Positions 6,428 through 16,141 of a DNA stretch of 38,084 nt are shown in pieces. The translations under genes and the position numbers were made by a program. Position 1 is the first letter of the stretch, and each line of letters starts with the position of its first letter. Origin of the DNA: an uncultured Alphaproteobacteria bacterium. Lineage in GTDB: Bacteria; Pseudomonadota; Alphaproteobacteria; RF32; CAG-239. The stretch covers positions 1 to 38,084 of the forward strand of contig CALYBB010000022.1 in assembly GCA_944393715.1 (NCBI GenBank), given 5' to 3'. Below the pieces are notes generated by a model. That model had not been told where the DNA came from. It worked only from the letters and a program-made list of their open reading frames with translations, and did no database searches.

Positions 6428-7165
6428 CTATTCTCCCGCCATTTCGGCTCTGATGGCCGTATCATCAATCTCTCGTGACAAAATGGTCGAAAACTCCGAC
6501 ATAAAAGCCTCAAGCTTTTTGGCATAACGATCCAAATCCGACGATATTTTGTTATACGCCACCACCGCCGGAATAGCCGCAATCAAACCAAACGCCGTGG
6601 TAAACAATGCTTCGGCAATCCCCGGAGCCATCGCTGACAACGAGTTGCTTTGGGTCAGAGCAATGGCATTAAAACTGTTGATAATGCCCCAAACCGTGCC
6701 AAACAGTCCCACCAGCGGCGCCACTGATCCGGTCGAAGCCAAAAAACCGAGCCTCGTTTCCAGCGCATCCAAATCTTTGTCCATCGACACCATCATCGCT
6801 TTTTCAATCCGCTGTTGCAGCGACACACCGCGCAACCCGCGGTCGGTCTTTGATTTGAGGATATTGGTGCGTTTCCACTCCCGCATCGCCCCGACAAACA
6901 TATTGGCCATCGGCTCGTTTGGATGTGCGCCCAACGCCGTATATAGGCGGTCAAGCGATCCGCCGGACCAGAATTTTTCTTCAAACTTAGCCGTCTTGGC
7001 TTTAAGCTGCCGCAAAGTGGCAACTTTCTCAAAAATAATTGCCCATGACCAAACCGAAGCAAAAATCAATCCGACCAAAACCGCTTTAGTTACCAGATCC
7101 GACGCCCACAATAAATCCCACATCGAACTATTATTGGCAACTTCTTGTAAAACCTGTGTTTCCAT
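6428..7165 (-). CDS. tolQ: TolQ, MotA/TolQ/ExbB-family motor subunit
   Basis: 245 aa with three membrane helices (about 27-46, 142-165, 178-200) and a cytoplasmic loop between the first and second. The GSVAPLVGLFGTVWGIINSF segment is the family hallmark. With TolR it forms the proton channel that drives TolA. GGAAG precedes ATG 7165. The 164-nt gap upstream to ybgC suggests its own promoter in addition to read-through from the ruv genes. Confidence 0.95.
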   Translation of the reverse strand: METQVLQEVANNSSMWDLLWASDLVTKAVLVGLIFASVWSWAIIFEKVATLRQLKAKTAKFEEKFWSGGSLDRLYTALGAHPNEPMANMFVGAMREWKRTNILKSKTDRGLRGVSLQQRIEKAMMVSMDKDLDALETRLGFLASTGSVAPLVGLFGTVWGIINSFNAIALTQSNSLSAMAPGIAEALFTTAFGLIAAIPAVVAYNKISSDLDRYAKKLEAFMSEFSTILSREIDDTAIRAEMAGE

Positions 7166-7329
7166 CTGTTCTTCCCATCAAAAAAAATGATATTTCGCAA
7201 AACTATAAGCAAAATATCAAAAAAGATTAAAGATTCAATTAATTGAAACGACTTTTACGCAAAAAATATAAAAAAACTCCAAGACCTGTTTTTTTACCAA
7301 AACACCGCTTTGCCAAAAACAAAAATGCA

Positions 7330-7770
7330 TCATGCTAATTTCTGCAACAACTCTTTTGGAATCCGCACCGGTTTCTTGGTCACAAGCGACAAATGCGCCA
7401 CCTTAACATCAATCACCACCAACACTTCTCCGCCGCGGCTAATCTCCTGATGCATAACCGCCGTCACCCCGCCGAAATTATTTACTCGGCAACTGACGAT
7501 AAGTTCGTCATCCAAAACCGCCGGCTTCAAATAGTCAATCTCACAATGACGCACCACCCAGCCGGTTTTCTCCTCCGCCTCCAAACCATCTTGCTGGCGA
7601 GTTCCCAAGCACCGCAAATATTCGGTGCGGCATCTTTCAGCAAATTTTAGATAATTGGCATAGTAAACAATACCGCCGGCATCGGTATCTTCATAATACA
7701 CTCTGACAGGAAACAAAAACTCGCCGTCGACAAATTCGCCGCAAGCCGGCGCTACCGGTTTGATAATCAT
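7330..7770 (-). CDS. ybgC: YbgC-type acyl-CoA thioesterase
   Basis: 146 aa hotdog-fold protein. The motif YYEDTDAGGIVYYANYLKFAER contains the catalytic Asp of the YbgC/FadM family. Members hydrolyse short- or medium-chain acyl-CoA/ACP and are linked to the Tol-Pal system by gene order. The start ATG overlaps the ruvB stop by one base (TAATG), so the two are translationally coupled. Substrate cannot be told from sequence. Confidence 0.93.
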   Translation of the reverse strand: MIIKPVAPACGEFVDGEFLFPVRVYYEDTDAGGIVYYANYLKFAERCRTEYLRCLGTRQQDGLEAEEKTGWVVRHCEIDYLKPAVLDDELIVSCRVNNFGGVTAVMHQEISRGGEVLVVIDVKVAHLSLVTKKPVRIPKELLQKLA

Positions 7771-8828
7771 TAATTCTCCCCCTCCAACAAATCAAGTTGT
7801 TGCGAAAACTTATCGCGCCGCAGTTTTGGCACGCCCAAATATTGACACCCCAAATCCGAGATCACCCTTCCGCGCGGTGTTCGTTGCAAAAAACCGAGTT
7901 TAAGCAAAAAAGGTTCAATCACTTCCTCAATCGTATCACGCTCTTCCGACAACGCCGCAGCCAACGTATCCGCTCCAACCGGCCCCCCGCCGTAATTATG
8001 CAAAATGCAGTTCAGATAACGCCGGTCAAAAGCATCCAGCCCATAATCATCAACATCCAGCCTCTTCAGAGCGCCGTCGGCAATCTTGTTATCAATTTCT
8101 TTTGCGCCGCAAACCGCACCAAAATCGCGCACCCGCCGCAACAAGCGCCCTGCCACGCGCGGCGTCCCGCGTGAACGCTTGGCAATTTCCAGCGCACCGA
8201 TTTCCGATAACGGCATATTCAACAACCTCGCCCCGCGCAGTACAATTTTTTGCAAATCTTCCGGCGAATAAAAATCAAGCCTGAGCGGAATACCAAACCT
8301 TTCGCGTAGCGGTGTCGACAACATTCCCGACCGTGTTGTTGCACCAATCAACGTAAAAGGTTGCAAATCAATTCTCACCGAACGTGCCGATGGCCCCTCG
8401 CCGATAATCAAATCAAGCTGAAAATCTTCCATCGCTGAATAAAGAACCTCTTCAATCGCCGGATTCAGACGATGAATCTCATCAATAAACAATACGTCGT
8501 TGCGCTCCAGATTAGTCAAAATCGCTGCCAAATCACCCGATTTTGAAATCATCGGCGCCGAGGTCGCCCGAAAACCGACCCCAAGCTCTTTAGCCACAAT
8601 GGATGCCAGTGTTGTTTTGCCAAGCCCCGGAGGTCCGAACAAAAGCACATGGTCAAGCGCCTCACCGCGCCCTTTTGCCGCGTCAATAAACACTTTTAAG
8701 TTTTCGCAAACCGTCCGCTGCCCGACAAAATCGCTCAAACTGGTCGGCCGCAGGTTAACCGGCATATTATTATTTTCCGATTCGTCTTCGCTCTGTTTTT
8801 GCGGACTCACAATCCGTTCATCAATCAT
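7770..8828 (-). CDS. ruvB: RuvB, Holliday-junction branch-migration ATPase
   Basis: 352 aa AAA+ motor. Walker A GPPGLGKT (65-72), Walker B FIDEIH (114-119), sensor GATTRSGM, arginine-finger segment LRERFG, and a C-terminal winged-helix domain with GRVIS. It hexamerises on DNA and with RuvA drives branch migration. It starts directly after the ruvA stop with no gap. Full length and canonical. Confidence 0.98.
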   Translation of the reverse strand: MIDERIVSPQKQSEDESENNNMPVNLRPTSLSDFVGQRTVCENLKVFIDAAKGRGEALDHVLLFGPPGLGKTTLASIVAKELGVGFRATSAPMISKSGDLAAILTNLERNDVLFIDEIHRLNPAIEEVLYSAMEDFQLDLIIGEGPSARSVRIDLQPFTLIGATTRSGMLSTPLRERFGIPLRLDFYSPEDLQKIVLRGARLLNMPLSEIGALEIAKRSRGTPRVAGRLLRRVRDFGAVCGAKEIDNKIADGALKRLDVDDYGLDAFDRRYLNCILHNYGGGPVGADTLAAALSEERDTIEEVIEPFLLKLGFLQRTPRGRVISDLGCQYLGVPKLRRDKFSQQLDLLEGEN

Positions 8829-9503
8829 TTAGTTCATATCCTTTGCCGCAAATTCTTTCAACGCCAAGCGTATCAGCTCGCTCATTTCCGCATCCGGAGC
8901 TTTAATCATCGCCTCATTAACGGCCTTATAAGCCTCCAATCGCTGATACCCGAGATTGACCAACGCCGAGATGGCGTCTTCCATCTTAGCCGGATCATCA
9001 TCCCTTGCCGCCAGATTATCCTGATAAATTTCTGCCTCTTCCGCCGGCGTTATGTCTTCGCCTGTTGCCATATTAATATCCTTCGCCACTTCGGCCATCG
9101 GCACGCTGACGATTTTTCCCTTCAGCTCGGTAACAATCCGCGCCGCCAACTTTGGACCGACGCCGCTTGCTCGGGTAAATGATGCCTTATCCTGCGCGTT
9201 AACCGCCTGTGCCAGCTGCAACGGCGACAAAACCGACAATATGCTCAAGCACACCTTAGCACCCACACCCTGTACTTTGGTCAGAGTGTTGAACCATTCT
9301 TTTTCCAGCGCATCGGCAAACCCAAACAACGATATGCTGTCCTCGCGCACCACGGTCTCAATCAACAACGCCGCCGGTGCCTTCAGCATCAATCGTGCCA
9401 AAGTCTTGGCCGAAGCAAAAACCAGATAGCCCACGCCGTTAACGTCAATAATGCAGTAGTCCTCGCCGATGGTATCAATTACACCTTTTAATTTGGCAAT
9501 CAT
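8829..9503 (-). CDS. ruvA: RuvA, Holliday-junction recognition subunit
   Basis: 224 aa, slightly longer than the usual ~200. N-terminal OB fold (MIAKLKGVID...), two helix-hairpin-helix motifs (VQGVGAKV, ASGVGPKLAARI) that bind the junction, and a C-terminal three-helix domain (DAISALVNLGYQRLEAYKAV) that contacts RuvB. The extra length sits in an acidic linker (DINMATGEDITPAEEAEIYQD). Directly followed by ruvB. Confidence 0.97.
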   Translation of the reverse strand: MIAKLKGVIDTIGEDYCIIDVNGVGYLVFASAKTLARLMLKAPAALLIETVVREDSISLFGFADALEKEWFNTLTKVQGVGAKVCLSILSVLSPLQLAQAVNAQDKASFTRASGVGPKLAARIVTELKGKIVSVPMAEVAKDINMATGEDITPAEEAEIYQDNLAARDDDPAKMEDAISALVNLGYQRLEAYKAVNEAMIKAPDAEMSELIRLALKEFAAKDMN

Positions 9504-9588
9504 TTACATATCCCGATATAATCTTTGTTTTAAATTATACAATAAGCCTCTTTCTTGCAAGCCCATTCTTACGCTTTTACGGCAATAT

Positions 9589-10074
9589 TTATTTAATCCG
9601 CAGGCCGCCGCGATATTGAAAATGACACAAAGCAATCGCCAAGGCATCCGATGCATCATTATTTTTAGGTTTGCACCCCGGCAGCAAAATCTTAACCATG
9701 GTCTCCACCTGATTTTTCTCAGCCTTGCCAACGCCGACCACCGCTTTTTTAACTTTGTTCGGCTCATATTCCGTCACTGAAATTCCATACTGCGCCGGTG
9801 TCATAATCACTACCCCGCGTGCCATGCCAAGTTTTATGGTTGACTCCGGATTGGTGTTCAAAAACACCTTTTCAATCGCGGCTTCTTCCGGCTTATAAAG
9901 TTCAATAACCTGCCGCAGCGCGCGGTTAATTTCGTCCAAGCGCTCAGCAATCGGCTTTTTGACATCCGTCGGAATAAACCCGTCCGCCAAATAGCGCACA
10001 CGGTTGTTTTCAACCTCTATAACCCCCCAGCCGGTCGACGACAAGCTGGGATCAAGCCCTAAAATCTTAACCAT
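9589..10074 (-). CDS. ruvC: RuvC, Holliday-junction resolvase
   Basis: 161 aa RNase-H-fold endonuclease. Catalytic acids visible: Asp8 (ILGLDPS), Glu68 (AAIEKVF), Asp140 and Asp143 (NDASDAL). It resolves junctions processed by RuvAB. GAGGAAAG precedes ATG 10074. A terminator (10088-10118) separates it from yebC upstream and 85 nt separate it from ruvA, so the operon may have more than one promoter. Confidence 0.97.
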   Translation of the reverse strand: MVKILGLDPSLSSTGWGVIEVENNRVRYLADGFIPTDVKKPIAERLDEINRALRQVIELYKPEEAAIEKVFLNTNPESTIKLGMARGVVIMTPAQYGISVTEYEPNKVKKAVVGVGKAEKNQVETMVKILLPGCKPKNNDASDALAIALCHFQYRGGLRIK

Positions 10075-10087
10075 CTTTCCTCTTCAA

Positions 10088-10118
10088 CAAAAAATCCGCT
10101 GCCGATAATATAGACCGG
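10088..10118 (-). terminator. Terminator between yebC and ruvC
   Basis: ATCCGCTG/CAGCGGAT stem with an inner CCG/CGG pair, then six T on the minus strand. It lies after the yebC stop and before ruvC, so it would limit read-through into the ruv genes. Confidence 0.75.
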
Positions 10119-10148
10119 ACAGCGGATGAAATCACCTTAAATTTACGA

Positions 10149-10907
10149 TTATTCCTCAGGATTCAGCTTTTGCAAAACCTCAGCGGAAAACTCGGCATTG
10201 TGGTAGACATGTTGCACATCGTCGTCATCTTCCAACGCATCCACAAAATCCAAGAATTTTTGCGCCGTTTCCAAATCGGAGATATCAGTTTTAACCAACG
10301 GTTTCCAGTCCAAACGCGAGGCGGCCGGCGTGCCGTATTTGGCCTCCAAAGCTTCCGTCACCGCGTTCAAATCATCCGGCAGAGTTTCAATCTCATGATG
10401 TTCATCATCGCTTGACACATCATTAGCACCGGCCTCCAGTGCCGCTTCAAACATGGCATCGGCTGCCGCCGTCGCTGCCGGATATTGAATAAAGCCGATT
10501 CGCTCAAAATTAAACGTAACCGATCCGCTCTCTCCCATAACGCCCCCGCGTTTACCAAAAATCGTGCGCACATTGCCGGCCGTTCGGTTTTTATTATCAG
10601 TCAGACACTCGACAATAACCGCTGCCTTGCCTGGACCAAATCCTTCATAACGCGTTGCGACATAATCATCGCCACCGGCAGTTTGGCTGGCTTTAGCAAT
10701 TGCGCGTTCAATATTGTCTTTTGGCATACTTTCTGCCCTAGCCGCGGCAATAGCCAAACGCAAACGCGGATTTTTATCGGGCTCCGGTAGTCCGGATTTA
10801 GCCGCAATGGTAATATCGCGCGCCAACTTAGCAAAAACCTTGGCTTTTTTGGCATCTTGTGCACCCTTGCGATACATAATATTCTTAAATTGGGAATGTC
10901 CTGACAT
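10149..10907 (-). CDS. YebC/PmpR-family regulatory and ribosome-associated protein
   Basis: 252 aa, typical TACO1/YebC family: start MSGHSQFKNIMYRKGAQDAKKAKVFAKLARDI, middle YEGFGPGKAAVIVECLTDNKNRT, acidic C-terminus. ATG 10907 is chosen because AAGGAG lies 7 nt upstream and the family always starts at MSGHS/MAGHS; a frame extending 19 codons upstream is not used. Members act as DNA-binding regulators (PmpR type) or help ribosomes through proline stretches. In many proteobacteria yebC lies just upstream of ruvC, as here. Confidence 0.95.
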   Translation of the reverse strand: MSGHSQFKNIMYRKGAQDAKKAKVFAKLARDITIAAKSGLPEPDKNPRLRLAIAAARAESMPKDNIERAIAKASQTAGGDDYVATRYEGFGPGKAAVIVECLTDNKNRTAGNVRTIFGKRGGVMGESGSVTFNFERIGFIQYPAATAAADAMFEAALEAGANDVSSDDEHHEIETLPDDLNAVTEALEAKYGTPAASRLDWKPLVKTDISDLETAQKFLDFVDALEDDDDVQHVYHNAEFSAEVLQKLNPEE

Positions 10908-11000
10908 TCTGCAACTCCTTAAAAACAGCATAAATAACGTTAATTTAGGGGCGTTATACAACATTGCTCAGCCAAGTGCAAGAAAATTCTGCGAAAAAAG

Positions 11001-13688
11001 CTACGTTCCAACCAACTCCTCAAAATCTCTGGCATTAAAAACTTTTGGCAGAACCATGCCCTCAGGAAATTCTGACGAAAACAAAACATAAAAAGGCAAC
11101 GAACCGCGACCGAAACTCTGCATAAGTTCAAAAATATTTTTATCATACCCGCGCCCATCAATTTCCAAAACCGCAATTTTATTTTGGCTGAAAACATCTT
11201 CGGCATAACCGGTATCAAAAACAAACGCATTATTATACCGACACAACAAACACCAATCGGCATCAATCTTAACCAAAACCTTACCGCCTTCACTCAGTAT
11301 TTCGTCAATATATTCACGCTCAAAAACTGTCGGCACAATTTTCCCAACCATAGCACGCCGCGCGGCCGTTGTTACTCCGGCATCCCACATACTCAGAGCT
11401 ACAAAAAACACTAATATACAGCCAAAAATAATATTAATCCGTCGATGCAAGATTTTAATAATCGAAACATCTGTTAATTTATCAATTTCCGTTTTCACGG
11501 CTTTGCGGAAATACAACAAAACAAACGCAGCCGACAAATACATTAACCAATGCCAAATTTCTTTCGCCGCGCTCTGTGACGCCTGCAACAGAACTAACCA
11601 GATAAGTGCCGCCGTCAAAGCAACCATAACCGCTGCCCTCAACTTTTCAAAACTCTTTTTGCCGCCAAGCAACCGGAAAAACACTTTTGGGAAGGCTGCA
11701 ACAATCAAATACGGCAAGGCCATCCCCGCTCCCGCTGCAACAACAACGGCGGCCGGCAACGCCTCGTTCTGATTAAAAACCAGCCCAAACACATCAGGCA
11801 AAATCATCCCCGAAAACCATACCGAAACCACCGCTGCGGCCGCCCCGCATAATACCTCAAACATTTTTTCGTGACGGCTGGCGGTTCGCAGCACCCGAGC
11901 AGCAAAAATTCTCGGCCTCCAATCAATAATTCCCACTACCTGCATCAACAACAGCATAATTCCCCATATCAAAGCGACAAGAACATAAATATTCTGAAAC
12001 TGCATCCCCCAATAAAGCGGATAGCCGGCAGCTTTTAATCCGGACAAACCAACTGCCGCAACCAAAAACACGATCGCAATTCCCATAACATTTCCCAAAA
12101 AACAGCGACGAACACGTTTTTTATCTCCGCCACCAAATTTTGCAAAAGCCATCATCTTGATCAGTAGCATCGCCAGCACGGCAGGCGTCAAATTAAGCAA
12201 CAAACCTCCAACCACAGACAAAAGCAAAATTCCCGCCGTAATTTTTTCTGCTCCCGTATCCAACCACTCATTTTCGCCGACCTTCATCTTATGCCGATAT
12301 TGGTTAACCGTTCCGGTCGAGACCAAAAAAGTTACTTCTTTATCCTTCGGATCAAATGATTTATCCAGAATCTCAAAACGGACCGTTATATTATCGCCGT
12401 CGATTCCTACTCTCGGCGCCGCAAAATATTTAGCCTCCTTCCCAACGATTGAAACTTTGAAATGAGCCGGATCATTGTTCTTAATCTCCAGCCTCAAAAC
12501 ATCAGGCTTTTGTTCTCTGCCTTTATCCAAAACCAGCCGAACAAACTCAAAATTTTCGGCATTACGCGGCTGCGGAATATTATGGGCAACTGTCTCGACA
12601 TAAGTAGCAAAAAACGTTTTTTCATTTTCTTCTTTGGGCTGCAGGGTCAAACTCGGCCGTAGCACCATTTTCCGACAAACATCTTCTCGACATATGTCTG
12701 CCGTAACTTTCGGCTGCAAGACAACCGGCTTATGATAATCTTGCGGCTCTCCTTCAAAATATATGGCAAATTTGCCGCTATAGCCGAGCACCTCTTTCCG
12801 ACCGGCAATAATCCTCTGGGGCATCACAAAACCCATTTGAACTTCGGCCAAATTTTCCGACCGGTCAAAATCAACATTCAGCCCTTTATAATTTTCATAA
12901 TCATTAAGAAGAACAAACCCTTCTTCTTTGGGCTCAATCACAATCACGCCGGCGATTTTTTCATTTTCCGAAACACCCTCAAACTGCGGCAAAATAACCG
13001 CTGCAACCGTATCAAAACTACCGGCTCTAACATCAGGCTTTTGATAAATTTCTTTGATTAGCCGATCAAAATCAAAACCAAAAAGCTCCTTCCAGTCTCT
13101 TTCCAAAAACGCTTTTTTGGTGCGGGCAATAACTTCGGATGGCCGCGTCCAGCCATGATCCTTAGCTCTCTTTTCCTTTGCCGCCAACTGATCTCTTTCC
13201 TGATTCGAATAAGCCACAACCTTCTTAAAATCTTCAATAATCAAAGGTTTGTCAGTTTCAATATATTCCTCGCTTTCGCCCATTTCATACTGGTCGTCGG
13301 CCACCACCAGCGGCATTTCGCGATTCATAACCCAATCAATGACTTTTTGCTTTATTTTTTCATAAAACCGATAAGCTTTTACCCCTTTTTTCACATAATC
13401 CTGCCACTGTTTTGCCGTATTCTCGTCATACTGCGGATATTTCGAGCAAATATCGGCAGAAAAATCCTTATTAAGCTCATCACCTTCCAGCAATTCGTTA
13501 TATTCCTTGACATCATAAAGATACGATGCGCCCATACTCAAAATTTCTTCCATCGGACTTTGCGTCTGCGAGCGTTTTTCATTTGGTTGCAAATCCAAAA
13601 TAACTTTTCCGCCCTGAAAATCTTCCGCCAGACATATTCCGCCGGTCATCAAATAAACAAGTAAAAACCAAACAATCTTTTTCATCAT
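11001..13688 (-). CDS. DsbD/ScsB-like membrane protein with C-terminal thioredoxin domain, membrane cysteines lost
   Basis: 895 aa. Signal peptide 1-21; a long periplasmic region with a C-x4-C pair (Cys333, Cys338) as in ScsB/DsbD N-terminal domains; a membrane domain of about eight helices (484-765); a C-terminal thioredoxin domain with CLLC (813-816). Known DsbD/ScsB carry electrons from cytoplasmic thioredoxin across the membrane through two membrane cysteines, in NLMPC and ATPC motifs. Here the family landmarks remain (GGLLLNLTP, GMQFQN, GMALPYL) but the cysteine positions are Ala503 and about Phe625. The relay as known cannot work, so the function may differ. About residues 40-230 are extra N-terminal sequence I do not recognise. 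Divergent from algH. Confidence 0.85.
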   Translation of the reverse strand: MMKKIVWFLLVYLMTGGICLAEDFQGGKVILDLQPNEKRSQTQSPMEEILSMGASYLYDVKEYNELLEGDELNKDFSADICSKYPQYDENTAKQWQDYVKKGVKAYRFYEKIKQKVIDWVMNREMPLVVADDQYEMGESEEYIETDKPLIIEDFKKVVAYSNQERDQLAAKEKRAKDHGWTRPSEVIARTKKAFLERDWKELFGFDFDRLIKEIYQKPDVRAGSFDTVAAVILPQFEGVSENEKIAGVIVIEPKEEGFVLLNDYENYKGLNVDFDRSENLAEVQMGFVMPQRIIAGRKEVLGYSGKFAIYFEGEPQDYHKPVVLQPKVTADICREDVCRKMVLRPSLTLQPKEENEKTFFATYVETVAHNIPQPRNAENFEFVRLVLDKGREQKPDVLRLEIKNNDPAHFKVSIVGKEAKYFAAPRVGIDGDNITVRFEILDKSFDPKDKEVTFLVSTGTVNQYRHKMKVGENEWLDTGAEKITAGILLLSVVGGLLLNLTPAVLAMLLIKMMAFAKFGGGDKKRVRRCFLGNVMGIAIVFLVAAVGLSGLKAAGYPLYWGMQFQNIYVLVALIWGIMLLLMQVVGIIDWRPRIFAARVLRTASRHEKMFEVLCGAAAAVVSVWFSGMILPDVFGLVFNQNEALPAAVVVAAGAGMALPYLIVAAFPKVFFRLLGGKKSFEKLRAAVMVALTAALIWLVLLQASQSAAKEIWHWLMYLSAAFVLLYFRKAVKTEIDKLTDVSIIKILHRRINIIFGCILVFFVALSMWDAGVTTAARRAMVGKIVPTVFEREYIDEILSEGGKVLVKIDADWCLLCRYNNAFVFDTGYAEDVFSQNKIAVLEIDGRGYDKNIFELMQSFGRGSLPFYVLFSSEFPEGMVLPKVFNARDFEELVGT

Positions 13689-13781
13689 TTTACGGTAAAA
13701 CCAAATTGATTTTTTTATCTCTTCTTCTTATATTATAAGATAGACATTGTATATATAAGGTTAAAAGCACTAATAAAGAAA

Positions 13782-14351
13782 ATGGATAAAATAGACATCA
13801 AGAATCTGACCGGAAAATGCTTGGTCTCTCTGCCCGACGTGTCTGGTGAATTTGCCAGATCCGTCGTTTACATCTGCGCGCACGGCAGCGATGGAGCTAT
13901 GGGCTTTATCATCAACCGCCGTTTTAAGGAATTTTCTTTCCGCGATCTGGCAGAAGGTTTCTCTTTTCCCGTCTCCGGCGAAATTTACGCACCGATAGGG
14001 CTTTACCACGGCGGCCCCTTGGAACAAGCCAAAGGCTTTATCTTGCACTCCGGCGACTATCAAGTTCCCGAGAGCTTAAACACTGGCGGTGGCATTATGG
14101 TTTCGTCATCACTGGATGTCTTGCGCGATATTGCCATCGGCGCCGGTCCCAAACAAAAGCTCATTGCCTTGGGCTATGCCGGTTGGGCACCTCGTCAGCT
14201 GGAGGCCGAAATTGCCGAAAATATGTGGCTGATAACCGAGGCCACGCCGGAGCTGGTGCTTGGAACCAACGACGACGACAAATGGCAGCGAGCGCTTGCT
14301 TCCCTCGGCATCGGCGAAACCAATTTCATCCCTTCTTTCGGACATTCCTAG
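13782..14351 (+). CDS. YqgE/AlgH family protein
   Basis: 189 aa, full length for the UPF0301/DUF179 family: LTGKCLVSLPDVSGEFARSVVYICAHGSDGAMGFIINR near the start, then GGPLEQAKGFILH and GYAGWAPRQLEAEIAENMWL. First noted as a regulator of alginate genes in Pseudomonas; the molecular role is unsettled. Divergent from the DsbD-like gene. No strong ribosome site, but ATG 13782 matches the family start. Confidence 0.93.
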   Translation: MDKIDIKNLTGKCLVSLPDVSGEFARSVVYICAHGSDGAMGFIINRRFKEFSFRDLAEGFSFPVSGEIYAPIGLYHGGPLEQAKGFILHSGDYQVPESLNTGGGIMVSSSLDVLRDIAIGAGPKQKLIALGYAGWAPRQLEAEIAENMWLITEATPELVLGTNDDDKWQRALASLGIGETNFIPSFGHS

Positions 14352-14461
14352 AACTTAGGTTGTAAGAATTGTCCGACACCCAACACCGATTTTTACCATG
14401 TTGAAAAGAACTGTTTTTTCCTTTACATTATATTTATCAACACCAGCCAAAGGAGGGAGCG

Positions 14462-14668
14462 ATGACATCCAAACAAGAGCAGACTTTTCTTTATGACGTG
14501 GTAACCGACAATCTGGCGCTGATGAGTAAGATATACCAGAGCTTTGAGGCCTTGGAACAAACACTCGGTGCTTTAAAGATGGAAGAACCTTTGTTTATGA
14601 CCTACGCAGCCAAAAAATCTTTTACCAATTCTTTGATGAAAGCCTCCGGCCGACAGCTCAAACACTAA
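14462..14668 (+). CDS. Hypothetical small protein
   Basis: 68 aa, soluble and mostly helical by composition (EQTFLYDVVTDNLALMSKIYQSFEALEQTLGALKM). The strong ribosome site AAAGGAGGGAG just upstream of ATG 14462 makes it a convincing gene. No family recognised. It stands alone between algH and the convergent cysS. Confidence 0.75.
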   Translation: MTSKQEQTFLYDVVTDNLALMSKIYQSFEALEQTLGALKMEEPLFMTYAAKKSFTNSLMKASGRQLKH

Positions 14669-14719
14669 ATTATAAATCCCGATATTTAAACGTCAAACAG
14701 GGGCAGCTCCGTGAAAAGA

Positions 14720-14750
14720 CCGCCCCTGCAACCTTACAAGGAGATTTTAA
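14720..14750. terminator. Candidate hairpin terminator between the convergent 68-aa gene and cysS
   Basis: A CAGGGGC/GCCCCTG inverted repeat around 14698-14731 encloses about 17 nt. It is GC-rich but lacks a good T-run on either strand, so it is a weak candidate. Confidence 0.3.
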
Positions 14751-14759
14751 GAAGAAATT

Positions 14760-16127
14760 TTAAACCTTTTTCCAGCTGGTTCCCTGCGGACCGTCTTCCA
14801 GCAGAATACCCCGAACTTTCAGCTCATCGCGGATTTTATCGGCCAGAGCGAAATCTTTGTTTTTTTTGGCTGCGGTACGCTTGGCAATCAGAGCCTCAAT
14901 CTCTGCCGCCTCATCACCGGCACCGCCCTTAAACCAGCTTTCCGGATTCTGCCGCAACAGACCCAAAAGTTCCGCAGACTTAAGCAACACACCTTTAGCC
15001 TTAGCCTGCATCGACGCCGATTCCGCTTTGTTGAGACGATTGGTCAAATCATGCAAAATACTCAAAGCCAGCGGTGTATTCAAATCATCTTCCAATGCCT
15101 GAACTAATCTTTCGTCCGCCGCCGATTCCGCTGGCGCCACATCTTTAACTCTAAGCAGCGCATTATAAAATTTGTCCAGATTCTGCTTAGCCTGCTCCAA
15201 CCCCTCAAAGGTAAAATTAAACGGCTGGTGGTAATGCGTGGTCAAAAACAACAGCCGCAACGCCTCCGCCGGCGCTTTTTCAAGCACCTCGTCAATGGTA
15301 TAAAAATTTCCCAAGGATTTCGACATCTTAACCCCGTCGACCATCAACATACCACCGTGCACCCAATAACGGGCAAAGCTTTCGCCCGGATATGCGCACA
15401 ACGACTGCGCACATTCATTCTCATGGTGCGGAAAGATCAAATCCGCGCCGCCGCCGTGAATGTCAAACGAATTGCCCAAGAGCTTTGAACTCATTGCCGA
15501 GCATTCCAAGTGCCACCCCGGCCGGCCGTAGCCCCACGGACTGTTCCACCCCGGCTGGTCTGCCTCTGACGGCTTCCACAACACAAAATCAGCCGGATTC
15601 TTTTTATAATCCGCCACCTCGATTCGCGCACCGGCCAACATTTCTTTTTGCGTCCGACCGGACAAAAAACCGTAGTTTGGCATTGAATCGACATCAAACA
15701 ACACATGCCCTTCGGCCTCATACGCATGTCCGTTGGCCAGCAGCCGCTCCACCAGTTTGATCATCTCACCGATATACTCGGTCGCCCGCGGCCGATAATT
15801 CGGCGGTAAGACATTAAGCTTAGCCATATCGTCGACATACCACTGATAGGTTTGTTCAGTAATCTCGCGGATTGACCTGCCGGTTTCTTTGTGCTTATTC
15901 AAAATTTTATCATCAACATCGGTAATATTGGACACATACGTCACATGCTCGGCGCCGTATTTATGCCGCAACACCCGAAACAACACGTCAAACGTCACCG
16001 GTGTTTTGGCGTTGCCCAAATGCGCGCGGTCATAAACCGTCGGCCCGCAAACATACATCCGCACGTTATTTACATCCAAAGGCACAAATTCTTCTTTGCG
16101 GCGTTTCAAGGTATTAAACAGATACAT
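14760..16127 (-). CDS. cysS: Cysteinyl-tRNA synthetase
   Basis: 455 aa class I synthetase. Zinc ligands Cys27, Cys209, His234 and Cys239 (ECSAMS; HHENECAQS); HIGH-type motif HLGN (36-39); KMSKS at 267-271. Charges tRNA-Cys. GAGAGGG precedes ATG 16127. It follows gltX by 14 nt, so mlaC-gltX-cysS is one transcription unit. A tRNA-Cys gene lies elsewhere in this window at 29412. Confidence 0.98.
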   Translation of the reverse strand: MYLFNTLKRRKEEFVPLDVNNVRMYVCGPTVYDRAHLGNAKTPVTFDVLFRVLRHKYGAEHVTYVSNITDVDDKILNKHKETGRSIREITEQTYQWYVDDMAKLNVLPPNYRPRATEYIGEMIKLVERLLANGHAYEAEGHVLFDVDSMPNYGFLSGRTQKEMLAGARIEVADYKKNPADFVLWKPSEADQPGWNSPWGYGRPGWHLECSAMSSKLLGNSFDIHGGGADLIFPHHENECAQSLCAYPGESFARYWVHGGMLMVDGVKMSKSLGNFYTIDEVLEKAPAEALRLLFLTTHYHQPFNFTFEGLEQAKQNLDKFYNALLRVKDVAPAESAADERLVQALEDDLNTPLALSILHDLTNRLNKAESASMQAKAKGVLLKSAELLGLLRQNPESWFKGGAGDEAAEIEALIAKRTAAKKNKDFALADKIRDELKVRGILLEDGPQGTSWKKV

Positions 16128-16141
16128 TTTTCCCTCTCTTG

